Shown one piece after another: positions 55,344-64,000 of a DNA stretch of 64,000 nucleotides (its first letter is position 1; each line of letters starts with the position of its first letter). Below the pieces are notes generated by a model. It saw only the letters and a list, made by a program, of their open reading frames with translations, was not told the origin of the DNA and made no database searches. Made by a program: the position numbers and the translations under genes. The stretch covers positions 100,194 through 164,193 of the forward strand of contig NZ_JAKPBU010000003.1 in the NCBI RefSeq assembly GCF_022662495.1, read 5' to 3'. This stretch comes from Lysobacter sp. M2-1. Its GTDB lineage: Bacteria > Pseudomonadota > Gammaproteobacteria > Xanthomonadales > Xanthomonadaceae.

Positions 55344-57197
55344 ATGCGCAATCGCACGGAAGAGCGGGCCAAGTACGCCTTCCTGGCGCTATGGGCGCTG
55401 GTGCTGCTGGCCAAGGCGGTGCTCGCCGCGAAGCTGCCGCTGTTCGTGGACGAGGCCTTCTACTGGCAGGAAGGCCAGCATCCGGCTTGGGCGTATTCGG
55501 ACCTGCCGGGCCTCACTGCGTGGTTGACCCGCATCGGCGTGGAACTGGGCGGGCACGGAACCCTGCCGCTGCGCGCGCCGTTCCTGCTGCTCGCGGCGGC
55601 GATTCCCTGGCTGGTGGCAGCAATCACCGCACGCGAGTTCGGGCGTACAGCCGGCTGGATCGCGGCGACGTTTGCGTTGCTGTTGCCGCTGTCCGGCACC
55701 CTCGGCCTGCTGGCGGTTCCCGATGCCGCGATGGTGGTGGCGGCCCTGCTGTGCGTGGACGCGGTGGCGCGGCTGATGCGTGCAGTCAGCGCAGGCGCAT
55801 CGGTGGAACTGGCGCTCGGGCTCGCCCTGGGTGCGCTGAGCCATTACCGCTTCATCGCCGTCATCGGGGTCGGGCTGCTGGTGCTGCTCTGGATGGCCGA
55901 AGGCAGACGACTGTTGCGCGACCCGCGGGTCCTGATCGCGCTCGCATTGGGCGCTGCGGCGTGGACCCCGTTGATCGCATGGAACATGGAGAACGCCGAA
56001 GCAGGTCTGCGTTTCCAGCTGGTCGACCGCCATCCCTGGGCGTTCCACGCCGACGGCGCCTGGTTCCTGGCGATCCAGGCGCTGCTGGTCACTCCGTTGC
56101 TGCTCGCCGCCCTGGCGGTCGCCGCGTGGCGGCATCGCCGGGACGCGCAGCCGTTACCGCGCCTGTTCGCCCTGGTGGGGGCACTGATCGTGCTGGGCTT
56201 CTTCGTGCTCGGCTTTTTTGCCGACACCGAGCGCGTCAGCTTCCACTGGCCGCTGCCAGGCTACGTGCTGTTGCTGCCACTGCTCCCCGGCGTGCTCGCC
56301 AGCTGGCCGCCGGCGTGGCGTCGGGCGACCTATGTGCTGGCCGCGCTCGGGCTGGTATCGATGCTCGGTTACTACGCGGCGGTGTCGGCGCCATCGATCC
56401 GGGCACGCTCCGCAGCGGAGAAGTGGTATCCCGGCAATTTCGCCGGCTGGGAGACGCTGGGCCAGGTCGTGCGCGAGATGCGCAGCGGCCTGCCGCGCAA
56501 CACGTGGATCGTCGCCGACAATTTCAAGATCGGGTCGGAACTGGGCTTCGCGCTGCAAGATCCCAGTCTGCAGGTGCTCGATCATCCGCTCAACCGCAAG
56601 CATGGACGCGCGCCCCAGCTGCAACTGTGGGGACTGCACAGTGCCGGTCGCAGCGACTGGGGGCAGACGCCGGTCCTGCTGGTGGTGGGGGCCTCTGAAG
56701 TTCCGTATCGGGATCTGCTCGCTCGCTACCATTGGCTCTGCGCGCAAGTCGGGCCGTTACCGGCGCCGCGGGTGGTCAATGTCGACCACGGGCGGCAGCG
56801 CTTCCTGCTGTTCGCGCTTGCCGAACGTCAGGCCCCGCGCGACGCTCCGTGCACGGCACCGGCCATGGCCTGGTTCGACACGCCCGTATCCGGCGCCGGC
56901 GTGGGGCGCACGTTCGAAGTCGCCGGCTGGGCATTCAAGGATGGCGTGGGACTGAAGCGGGTCGAGGTGCTGCTCGACGGCAAGCCCGTGGCGACCGCGC
57001 GTTATGGCCTGCCCAGTCCCGGTACCGCCGCGTACTGGCGGATCTCCACCGATCCGAACCATCCCAACGTAGGCTTCCGTGCCCGCATCGACGCCGCGGC
57101 GCTCATCCCCGGGCGCCACTGGCTGGGATTGCGCCTGCACGGACGCGACGGCAGCGTCGAGGACTGGAGCGAGCAGCCGGTCGAAATCCGGCGCTGA
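55344..57197 (+). CDS. GT39-type membrane glycosyltransferase with C-terminal periplasmic beta domain
   Basis: 617-residue polyprenyl-phosphate-sugar-dependent glycosyltransferase of ArnT/PMT type. The first loop carries the acidic motif KLPLFVDEAFYWQEGQHPAWAYSDLPGLTAW, and about ten hydrophobic helices follow to about residue 355. A periplasmic domain follows. The last about 100 residues form an additional beta-sandwich-like module (GRTFEVAGWAFKDGVGLKRVEVLLDG). Such enzymes modify lipid A, glycans or exported proteins from lipid-linked sugars. Acceptor unknown. Divergent from the MoxR operon with 43 bp between starts. Confidence 0.85.
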   Translation: MRNRTEERAKYAFLALWALVLLAKAVLAAKLPLFVDEAFYWQEGQHPAWAYSDLPGLTAWLTRIGVELGGHGTLPLRAPFLLLAAAIPWLVAAITAREFGRTAGWIAATFALLLPLSGTLGLLAVPDAAMVVAALLCVDAVARLMRAVSAGASVELALGLALGALSHYRFIAVIGVGLLVLLWMAEGRRLLRDPRVLIALALGAAAWTPLIAWNMENAEAGLRFQLVDRHPWAFHADGAWFLAIQALLVTPLLLAALAVAAWRHRRDAQPLPRLFALVGALIVLGFFVLGFFADTERVSFHWPLPGYVLLLPLLPGVLASWPPAWRRATYVLAALGLVSMLGYYAAVSAPSIRARSAAEKWYPGNFAGWETLGQVVREMRSGLPRNTWIVADNFKIGSELGFALQDPSLQVLDHPLNRKHGRAPQLQLWGLHSAGRSDWGQTPVLLVVGASEVPYRDLLARYHWLCAQVGPLPAPRVVNVDHGRQRFLLFALAERQAPRDAPCTAPAMAWFDTPVSGAGVGRTFEVAGWAFKDGVGLKRVEVLLDGKPVATARYGLPSPGTAAYWRISTDPNHPNVGFRARIDAAALIPGRHWLGLRLHGRDGSVEDWSEQPVEIRR

Positions 57198-57209
57198 CGT
57201 CCGCGACGA

Positions 57210-57782
57210 TCAGGGCACTGCGAAACCGGCCAGCCGCAGCAGCCGGGCAGTGGCGATCAGCGGGAGCCCGATCAGCGCGGTGGGATCGTCGCTGTGCACG
57301 GCGTCGAACAGGGCGATGCCCAGACCCTCGACCTTGAAGCTGCCCGCGCAGTCGAACGGCTGCTCGGCGTCCACGTAGCGTTCGATCTCCGCCAGCGCAA
57401 GCGGTCGGAATATCACCCGCGTGACATCCGCCGCCCGGTGCGTGATTGCATCGCGCTGCAGGCACAGCGCGGTGTGGAAGCGCACTTCGTGCCCGGACAT
57501 GGCCTGCAGCTGCACCACCGCACCGGCCCGGCTGCCGGACTTGCCCAGCGCCTTGCCATCCACTTCTGCCAGCTGGTCGGAGCCGATGACCCAGGCCCCA
57601 GGGTGTTGCCGGGCGACCTCGCCAGCCTTGGTCTGGGCCAGGCGGTTGGCGAGGTCGGCAGGGCCTTCGCCGGGCCGCGCGGATTCGTCCACGTCCGGGC
57701 GCGCGGTTGCAAATGGCAGGCCGAAACGCTCGAGCAAGGCGCGCCGATACGGTGAGGTCGAAGCCAGGATCAGTGCGGTCAT
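57210..57782 (-). CDS. Maf-family nucleotide pyrophosphatase (YceF-like)
   Basis: 190-residue house-cleaning nucleoside triphosphate pyrophosphatase. The P-loop-like N terminus LILASTSPYRRALLERFGLPF, the VIGSDQLAEVDG motif and the GSFKVEGLGIALFD segment identify the Maf family. Lack of the YhdE-type tyrosine set and presence beside yceD-rpmF-fab favours the YceF (m7GTP) branch, as in E. coli where yceF adjoins yceD. Convergent with the GT39 gene at 12 bp. Confidence 0.9.
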   Translation of the reverse strand: MTALILASTSPYRRALLERFGLPFATARPDVDESARPGEGPADLANRLAQTKAGEVARQHPGAWVIGSDQLAEVDGKALGKSGSRAGAVVQLQAMSGHEVRFHTALCLQRDAITHRAADVTRVIFRPLALAEIERYVDAEQPFDCAGSFKVEGLGIALFDAVHSDDPTALIGLPLIATARLLRLAGFAVP

Positions 57783-57785
57783 GGG

Positions 57786-58139
57786 CTAGACGAGGGGGGC
57801 GCGGGCGTCGCGGATCCGTGTGAGCTGCTGATCGATCCGCTCGCGCGCCTCCTCCAGCGAGCGCCGGACACTCTCGATCTGGTCGAGGGAGGCTCCATCG
57901 CCATGCTGCTGCAGCCACAGGCGCTGGCGCAGCATCTCCTGCATCGCCTCGCGGGTGGGGTTGTCGCCGGTCACCGCCTCGAGTTCGGCACGCGCCGTGC
58001 GCAGCCTGGTTTCCAGCGCATCGGCCGCGTCGAGCAGGCGACCGACCGCCTGCCGGCGGCGTCCACCGCGCACCCGGATCAGCACGGCCGCGACCAGTGC
58101 CGCGGCCCCCATCAGCAGCAGCAGGACGGCAAGCTTCAT
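57786..58139 (-). CDS. Small membrane-anchored coiled-coil protein, function unknown
   Basis: 117 residues: one N-terminal membrane helix (MKLAVLLLLMGAAALVAAVLIRV) with a basic RGGRRRQ stop-transfer, then a cytoplasmic helical region with heptad-like spacing (LLDAADALETRLRTARAELEAV and IESVRRSLEEARERIDQQLTRI). Its stop is 3 bp before the maf start, implying one transcript. I do not recognise the family. The long upstream frame beyond 58139 is antisense to yceD and spurious. Confidence 0.72.
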   Translation of the reverse strand: MKLAVLLLLMGAAALVAAVLIRVRGGRRRQAVGRLLDAADALETRLRTARAELEAVTGDNPTREAMQEMLRQRLWLQQHGDGASLDQIESVRRSLEEARERIDQQLTRIRDARAPLV

Positions 58140-58262
58140 GGCCGCAGTCTCGCCCAGCCCGCAGGCAGCGGCAAATTTGTGCGTACGCTCAAGCACTTGG
58201 CCACGCCAGGCGGGTCGCACGGTTTGACAGCAGACCGCCCGACCTCTAACATTTTCCGGCTT

Positions 58263-58772
58263 ATGTCCGTTGAAGTCCCCGCAGTCCTCGACGCCTGGCG
58301 CATGGTCGCCGCGCGCAGGGGCTTCGAGGGCCGGTTGCCGCTGGCGTCGATGGAACGGCTTCGGGGCAGCCTGGTGGATGCCGAAGGAGAGGTCCGCTTC
58401 TCCCTCGAATTCGACCACGATGCGTTGAAGGTGCCCTACGTCGAGCTGAGGATCGATGCCGGCTTGCCGCTGGAATGCCAGCGCAGCCTGCAGAGGTTCG
58501 TCTACCCGGTGCAGCTGGTGCAGCGGCTTGGGCTGATCCGCGACGAGGCCGATGAGGCCGCGCTGCCGGAAGGTTACGAACCCCTGCTGGTACCCGAGGA
58601 CGGCCTGCTGCATCCGGCCGAACTGGTCGAAGACGAGTTGATCCTGGCCCTTCCCACGGTGCCGGTCATGCCCGGCTCCGAGGCGGTCGAACGCGAATGG
58701 AGCGCGGACGAAGAGGAAGTACGACGCGCCAATCCGTTTTCGGCGCTGGCCGGCCTCAAACGCGATCCTTGA
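58263..58772 (+). CDS. yceD: YceD (DUF177) family protein
   Basis: 169-residue acidic protein upstream of rpmF, a near-universal bacterial arrangement; in E. coli and plants DUF177 proteins are linked to 23S rRNA accumulation. Recognised from context plus [30 protein letters not shown] and the conserved C-terminal [10 protein letters not shown]. No clear Shine-Dalgarno precedes the ATG at 58263. The family's conserved cysteine ([10 protein letters not shown]) is kept. Confidence 0.9.
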   Translation: MSVEVPAVLDAWRMVAARRGFEGRLPLASMERLRGSLVDAEGEVRFSLEFDHDALKVPYVELRIDAGLPLECQRSLQRFVYPVQLVQRLGLIRDEADEAALPEGYEPLLVPEDGLLHPAELVEDELILALPTVPVMPGSEAVEREWSADEEEVRRANPFSALAGLKRDP

Positions 58773-58839
58773 CCCGCGTCCCAGATGCGCGGTTACCAGA
58801 ACGTTTCACGAATCTACAAAGTTTCACTGGAGCAATCCC

Positions 58840-59034
58840 ATGGCAGTGCAGAAATCCCGCGTCTCCCCGTCCCGTCGCGGCCAGCGCCGCGCGCACGACG
58901 CCCTGAGCGCCAAGCAGCTGGCGACCGATCCGACCTCGGGCGAGACCCATCTGCGCCACCACATCACCGCGGACGGCTACTACCGCGGCAAGCAGGTCAT
59001 CCAGCCCAAGTCCAAGGTCGTCGAAGAGGATTGA
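58840..59034 (+). CDS. rpmF: 50S ribosomal protein L32
   Basis: 64 residues. It begins [20 protein letters not shown], the L32 signature, and ends KVVEED. The zinc-binding cysteines of some L32 proteins are absent (the C-minus type), as is usual in gammaproteobacteria. The mRNA shows TGGAG before the ATG. It precedes fabH directly; plsX, which often intervenes, is missing. Confidence 0.97.
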   Translation: MAVQKSRVSPSRRGQRRAHDALSAKQLATDPTSGETHLRHHITADGYYRGKQVIQPKSKVVEED

Positions 59035-59113
59035 TCCGCAAGGATCGCCTCGCGCGCTGCGGCGTGATGCCGTAATCGCGTAAAGTCCCACGTCCTTGTC
59101 ACAGGCGGGCCGC

Positions 59114-60109
59114 ATGAGCGAGCAAAGCTCCATCCCACGCATCTATTCACGGATCGCGGGCACGGGCAGCTATCTGCCGGAAAAAATCCTGACCAACGAC
59201 GATCTGTCGAAGATCGTCGATACCAGCGACGAATGGATCGCGGCCCGCACCGGCATCCGCCAGCGGCATATCGCCGCCGAGGGCGAGACCACCGGCGACC
59301 TGGCCTTTCACGCGTCCGTGCGCGCGCTGGAAGCGGCCGGCGTCCAGGCTTCGGAACTCGACCTGATTGTGCTCGGCACGACCACGCCCGATCTGATCTT
59401 CCCATCCACCGCCTGCCTGCTGCAGCATCGGCTGGGTGCGGACGGGTGCGCCGCGTTCGACGTCAACGCGGCCTGCTCGGGCTTCATCTATGCGCTCACG
59501 GTCGCGGACAATTTCATCCGGGCGGGCTCCGCGAAGACGGTTCTGGTGGTCGGCTCGGAAACGCTCACCCGCATGGTCGACTGGACCGAGCGCACCACCT
59601 GCGTGCTGTTCGGCGACGGCGCCGGCGCCGTGGTGCTCAAGGCCGACGCCGAAACCGGCATCCTCAGCACCCACCTGCATGCCGATGGCGGCAAGAAGGA
59701 CCTGCTCTGGAATCCGGTTGGCGTGTCGGTGGGGTTCGACGTGGACGAACCCAACGCCGGCGTGCGCATCCGCATGTCAGGCAGCGATGTGTTCAAGTAC
59801 GCGGTCAAGGCGCTCGACAGCGTGGTCGAGGAAACGCTGGAAGCCAACGGCCTGGATCGCCACGACATCGACTGGCTGATCCCGCACCAGGCCAATCTGC
59901 GCATCATCGAGGCCACGGCCAAGCGCCTGGACATGCCGATGGAGCGCGTCGTCGTCACGGTCGACAAGCACGGCAACACGTCTTCGGGCTCGGTGCCGCT
60001 GGCGCTCGACGAGGGCGTGCGCTCGGGCAAGATCCAGCGCGGCCAACTCGTGCTGCTCGAAGCGTTTGGTGGCGGATTCACCTGGGGCAGCGCGCTGGTG
60101 CGTTACTGA
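59114..60109 (+). CDS. fabH: 3-oxoacyl-[ACP] synthase III
   Basis: 331-residue condensing enzyme that starts fatty-acid synthesis from acetyl-CoA and malonyl-ACP. The catalytic triad is visible: Cys121 (NAACSGF), His in IPHQANLRI and Asn in GNTSSGSV. It begins [21 protein letters not shown]. The ATG at 59114 is preferred; a TTG at 59096 is the alternative. Confidence 0.96.
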   Translation: MSEQSSIPRIYSRIAGTGSYLPEKILTNDDLSKIVDTSDEWIAARTGIRQRHIAAEGETTGDLAFHASVRALEAAGVQASELDLIVLGTTTPDLIFPSTACLLQHRLGADGCAAFDVNAACSGFIYALTVADNFIRAGSAKTVLVVGSETLTRMVDWTERTTCVLFGDGAGAVVLKADAETGILSTHLHADGGKKDLLWNPVGVSVGFDVDEPNAGVRIRMSGSDVFKYAVKALDSVVEETLEANGLDRHDIDWLIPHQANLRIIEATAKRLDMPMERVVVTVDKHGNTSSGSVPLALDEGVRSGKIQRGQLVLLEAFGGGFTWGSALVRY

Positions 60110-60338
60110 ATACCCACAAGGCGGGGTTGTCGCCGTCCGCGGATGCAGCACACCGATCGCGCGTGGGGGGTTGCACCCGCACCACGCGGTAGGCGTGGAA
60201 GGCGACGACCATGTGTTCCCCGCAAACGCGGACGTCGGCGGAGCGTTTTCGCGAACCGCGCCGCTCCACATACGCGACGGTACAGACGCCGACCGGGGCG
60301 GACTCGTATCATGCGCAGCCCGTCCGTCGAGACTGCCG

Positions 60339-61286
60339 ATGACCGCTTCGTCTTCCCTTGCCTTCGTGTTTCCGGGACAGGGTTCGCAATCCGTCGGGAT
60401 GCTGGCCGAGTTGGCGGAATTGCATCCTGTAGTGCGCGAGACGTTCCGTGAGGCCTCGGACGGCGCCGGCGTGGATCTGTGGGCGCTTTCGCAGGCCGGC
60501 CCGGAAGAGCAGCTCAATCGCACCGAATACACGCAACCTGCATTGCTCGCCGCCGGCGTCGCGGTCTGGCGGACATGGCTGGGGCAGGGCGGTCCCAGGC
60601 CGTCGGTACTCGCTGGCCACAGCCTGGGCGAATACAGCGCGCTGGTGGCGGCGGAAGCGCTGTCGCTGCGCGACGCCGCGCATCTGGTGCGTATCCGCGG
60701 ACAGCTGATGCAGGACGCCGCGCCCACGGGCACCGGCGCGATGGCGGCGGTCCTCGGCGCAGACGAAGCGCTGGTGCAGCAAATCTGCGAACAGGCGTCC
60801 GAATCGCAGGTCGTGGTTCCGGCCAATTTCAACTCACCCGGGCAGATCGTGATCGGCGGTGACGCCGCGGCCGTGGATCGTGCGCTCGCGCTGCTGGCGC
60901 AAGCCGGCGTGCGCAAGGCGGTCAAGCTCGCGGTGAGCGTGCCCTCGCATACGCCCATCATGCGCGAGGCGGCGAATCGACTTTCGGAAACCATGGCAGG
61001 AATGTCATGGAACGAGCCGTCCATTGCGGTCGTGCAGAACGTGGATGCCGAAGTACACGAAGGTGTGCGGGCGATCCGCGATGCGCTGGTGCGCCAGCTC
61101 TACCTGCCGGTGCAATGGACCGCTTGCATGCAGGCTCTGGCGGCGCGCGGCGCCACCCGCATCGCCGAGTGCGGCCCCGGAAAGGTGCTGGCCGGTCTGG
61201 CCAGGCGCATCGACAAATCGCTGGACGCGCGCGCGATTGGTGAGGTCGGCGATTTCGAAGGAGCGCTAGCGGAATGGCGGACCTGA
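60339..61286 (+). CDS. fabD: Malonyl-CoA:ACP transacylase
   Basis: 315 residues, loads malonyl groups on ACP. The nucleophile Ser95 is in the GHSLGEYSAL elbow. The catalytic His is in SVPSHTPIM, the oxyanion loop is FPGQGSQSVG, and the substrate Arg lies in HLVRIRGQLMQ. The reading frame is open back to 60066, but conserved sequence begins at MTASSSLAFVFPGQG, so ATG 60339 is used. The 229-bp gap to fabH holds an inverted repeat CGCGTGG...CCACGCG (60160-60188) and no gene. Confidence 0.95.
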   Translation: MTASSSLAFVFPGQGSQSVGMLAELAELHPVVRETFREASDGAGVDLWALSQAGPEEQLNRTEYTQPALLAAGVAVWRTWLGQGGPRPSVLAGHSLGEYSALVAAEALSLRDAAHLVRIRGQLMQDAAPTGTGAMAAVLGADEALVQQICEQASESQVVVPANFNSPGQIVIGGDAAAVDRALALLAQAGVRKAVKLAVSVPSHTPIMREAANRLSETMAGMSWNEPSIAVVQNVDAEVHEGVRAIRDALVRQLYLPVQWTACMQALAARGATRIAECGPGKVLAGLARRIDKSLDARAIGEVGDFEGALAEWRT

Positions 61287-61380
61287 CCGCGTCCCGGGAC
61301 GCGGATCGGCCCGCTGCGAGGCGGCGCATCCGGCCCGTTCACAAATCTTGCAATGTGTTTCGAGAATCCACGGAGATTGC

Positions 61381-62121
61381 ATGACCACCTTGAGAGGCGA
61401 AATCGTATTGGTCACCGGCGCCAGCCGCGGCATCGGCGCGGCGATCGCCGACGAGCTGGCCGCGCTGGGCGCGACGGTGGTCGGGACCGCCACTAGCGCC
61501 GCTGGCGCGCAGGCGATCGCCGAGCGCCTGTCGGCCCAGGGGGGACACGGACGCGAACTGAACGTGACCGATGCGGCGGCCATCGAGGCGTTGGTGGATG
61601 CGATCGCCAAGGACATCGGACCGATCTCGATCCTGGTCAACAATGCCGGAATCACCCGCGACAACCTGCTGTTGCGGATGAAAGACGAGGACTGGCAGGC
61701 GGTCCTGGATACGAATCTGTCCAGCGTCTACCGCACGTCCAAGGCCGTGATGCGCGGCATGATGAAAGCGCGCAAGGGTCGCATCATCAACATCGCCTCG
61801 GTGATCGGCGCCACCGGCAACGCGGGCCAGGCCAACTATGCGGCCGCGAAGGCGGGCATCATCGCCTTCAGCAAATCGCTTGCAAAGGAAATCGGATCGC
61901 GCGGTGTCACCGTCAACGTGGTCGCGCCCGGATTCATCGCCACCGACATGACCCGCGACCTCCCCGAGGACGTCAAGCAAGGTCTGGTCGGACAGATCGC
62001 GCTGGGTCGGCTGGGCGAACCGGCGGATATCGCGCGGGCGGTCGCCTTCCTGGCCGGCCCGGCGGCGGCCTACATCACCGGTGAAACCCTGCATGTCAAC
62101 GGCGGCATGTACATGGCTTGA
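61381..62121 (+). CDS. fabG: 3-oxoacyl-[ACP] reductase
   Basis: 246-residue short-chain dehydrogenase using NADPH. Nucleotide loop TGASRGIGAAIA, NNAGITRDNLLLRM, the catalytic Ser in NIASVIG and the Tyr-x3-Lys pair in NYAAAKAG. Start MTTLRGEIVLVTG at 61381; the earlier in-frame codons upstream are not conserved-looking. It lies 94 bp after fabD. Confidence 0.96.
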   Translation: MTTLRGEIVLVTGASRGIGAAIADELAALGATVVGTATSAAGAQAIAERLSAQGGHGRELNVTDAAAIEALVDAIAKDIGPISILVNNAGITRDNLLLRMKDEDWQAVLDTNLSSVYRTSKAVMRGMMKARKGRIINIASVIGATGNAGQANYAAAKAGIIAFSKSLAKEIGSRGVTVNVVAPGFIATDMTRDLPEDVKQGLVGQIALGRLGEPADIARAVAFLAGPAAAYITGETLHVNGGMYMA

Positions 62122-62272
62122 TCAGGCTGGCCCTGGCAAGGCTGCCGCGGTTGCGTGAAGAATTGGTAAAACGGCGCGTCCGTGCCGGATGCGCCCGCCT
62201 GCCGTGTTTCCCTTACACTACGCCCCCAGCGTCACCCCTCGATAGAAGTCTCCCCAGGAGGAGCAAGACCCC

Positions 62273-62512
62273 ATGAGCAGCATCGAAGAACGCGTCAAGA
62301 AGATCGTGGTCGAACAACTCGGCGTCAAGGAAGAGGAAGTGACCAACAGCGCTTCGTTCGTCGACGATCTGGGCGCGGATTCGCTCGATACCGTCGAGTT
62401 GGTGATGGCGCTCGAGGAAGAGTTCGAGTGCGAGATCCCGGACGAGGAAGCCGAGAAGATCACGTCGGTGCAGCAGGCCATCGACTACGTCAAGGCGCAC
62501 GTCAAGGCCTGA
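62273..62512 (+). CDS. acpP: Acyl carrier protein
   Basis: 79-residue acidic ACP with the 4'-phosphopantetheine attachment Ser37 in the invariant [12 protein letters not shown]. Helix-bundle sequence is typical ([22 protein letters not shown]). A strong AGGAGGAGC precedes the ATG. The 151-bp gap before it includes TACACT as a possible -10, so ACP may be transcribed from its own promoter as well. Confidence 0.98.
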   Translation: MSSIEERVKKIVVEQLGVKEEEVTNSASFVDDLGADSLDTVELVMALEEEFECEIPDEEAEKITSVQQAIDYVKAHVKA

Positions 62513-62671
62513 CGACCTGTGCAGCCGCAGCATCGCTGTCGGCTGCCGCGATACCTCCGGGGCCGCGCATGCGGCCTCGCGTGTTTGCGACGATTGCATG
62601 CGTGGGCGTATGGCCCAATCTGCATGCGTTCCACAAGCGGATGACGGAAAAACGGCAATGAGGAACCGGGC

Positions 62672-63910
<1,239 letters not shown>

Positions 63911-63923
63911 AGTCGTCCGCTTC

Positions 63924-64000
63924 TGTAGGAGCGGGGGGGGGGGGGGGGGGGGCGGGCCGGGAAAACAACACCCCGGAGCCCGCGCCCCACCCAGCAACGC
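63924..64000. other. REP head followed by 20-G homopolymer: probable assembly edge
   Basis: TGTAGGAGCGG, the head of the REP family also present at 50221-50246, runs into a homopolymer of 20 G (63933-63952). Then follow CGGGCCGGGAAAACAACACC and about 30 further bases with no coding or structural sense. This is unlike any other sequence in the window and resembles poly-G read artefact at a contig end. Confidence 0.7.

Noticed and set aside
60066..60338. Open reading frame extending fabD upstream by about 90 residues
   Set aside because: The added sequence has no conserved character and fabD homology begins cleanly at the ATG at 60339; high GC makes long chance frames common.

Overview
The window reads as a high-GC gammaproteobacterial chromosome of the Xanthomonadaceae/Lysobacteraceae type (Lysobacter, Luteimonas and relatives). 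This rests on gene orders and families I recognise: creBCD, phoB-phoR-ppk-ppx, tig-clpP-clpX-lon-tRNA-ppiD, mltD-gloB-methyltransferase-rnhA-dnaQ, the Kdo kinase kdkA, ffs-dnaX-ybaB-recR and rpmF-fabH-fabD-fabG-acpP-fabF. No database search was possible, so genus is an inference. The first gene is cut by the left edge. The right edge ends in a run of 20 G that looks like an assembly or sequencing artefact. No phage, insertion sequence, CRISPR array or biosynthetic cluster was seen.

Layout. 1-5.1 kb (+): creB (partial), creC, creD behind a near-perfect cre tag, an acetyltransferase and a nitrilase-family amidohydrolase. 5.2-20.9 kb (-): a secreted subtilisin-like protease with S-layer-homology-like segments; a PAP2 phosphatase overlapping a family 4 glycosyltransferase; an envelope block (M23 peptidase, two L,D-transpeptidase-type lipoproteins); two small unknown genes; the phosphate/polyphosphate operon phoB-phoR-ppk-ppx behind a triple Pho box; and a BepA-type M48 protease. 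21-24.7 kb (+): glutaredoxin, an AhpD-like protein, NAD-type isocitrate dehydrogenase and a secreted beta-helix protein. 24.8-25.6 kb: five tRNAs (Pro, Arg, His, Lys, Leu). 25.9-34.8 kb (+): tig, clpP, clpX, lon with a heat-shock-type promoter, tRNA-Val, tRNA-Asp and ppiD. 34.9-41.2 kb: an NTF2-like secreted protein, fabI, mltD/gloB (-), yafS-like methyltransferase/rnhA/dnaQ (+), a PP2C phosphatase (-) and tRNA-Ser(CGA) (-). 41.3-46.7 kb: a DUF6165 protein convergent with a heptosyltransferase-like GT9, then a tightly coupled run kdkA-MBL hydrolase-moaA-moaC-moaD-moaE. 46.7-50.6 kb: tRNA-Ser(GGA) and the SRP RNA gene ffs (-), then dnaX-ybaB-recR and a HIT protein (+). 50.7-55.3 kb (-): Slp lipoprotein and a MoxR/DUF58/transglutaminase operon. 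55.3-63.9 kb: a GT39 enzyme, maf and a small membrane protein (-), then yceD-rpmF and the fab cluster.

Most of the window is housekeeping. The least expected signal is a set of echoes of small-RNA genes. Three of the nine tRNA genes (Lys-CTT, Val-TAC, Ser-GGA) are followed within 106-163 bp by a copy of their own 3' end including the encoded CCA. The ffs gene is likewise followed by an exact 53-bp copy of its 5' half. At tRNA-Ser(GGA) the echo also carries the 5' acceptor strand, making a 112-nt tRNA-like element with a chain of hairpins where the cloverleaf should be. The closest precedent known to me is the tyrT repeat (rtT RNA) of E. coli. The regulatory sites (cre tag, Pho boxes, sigma-32-type lon promoter) are the other well-supported non-coding features.
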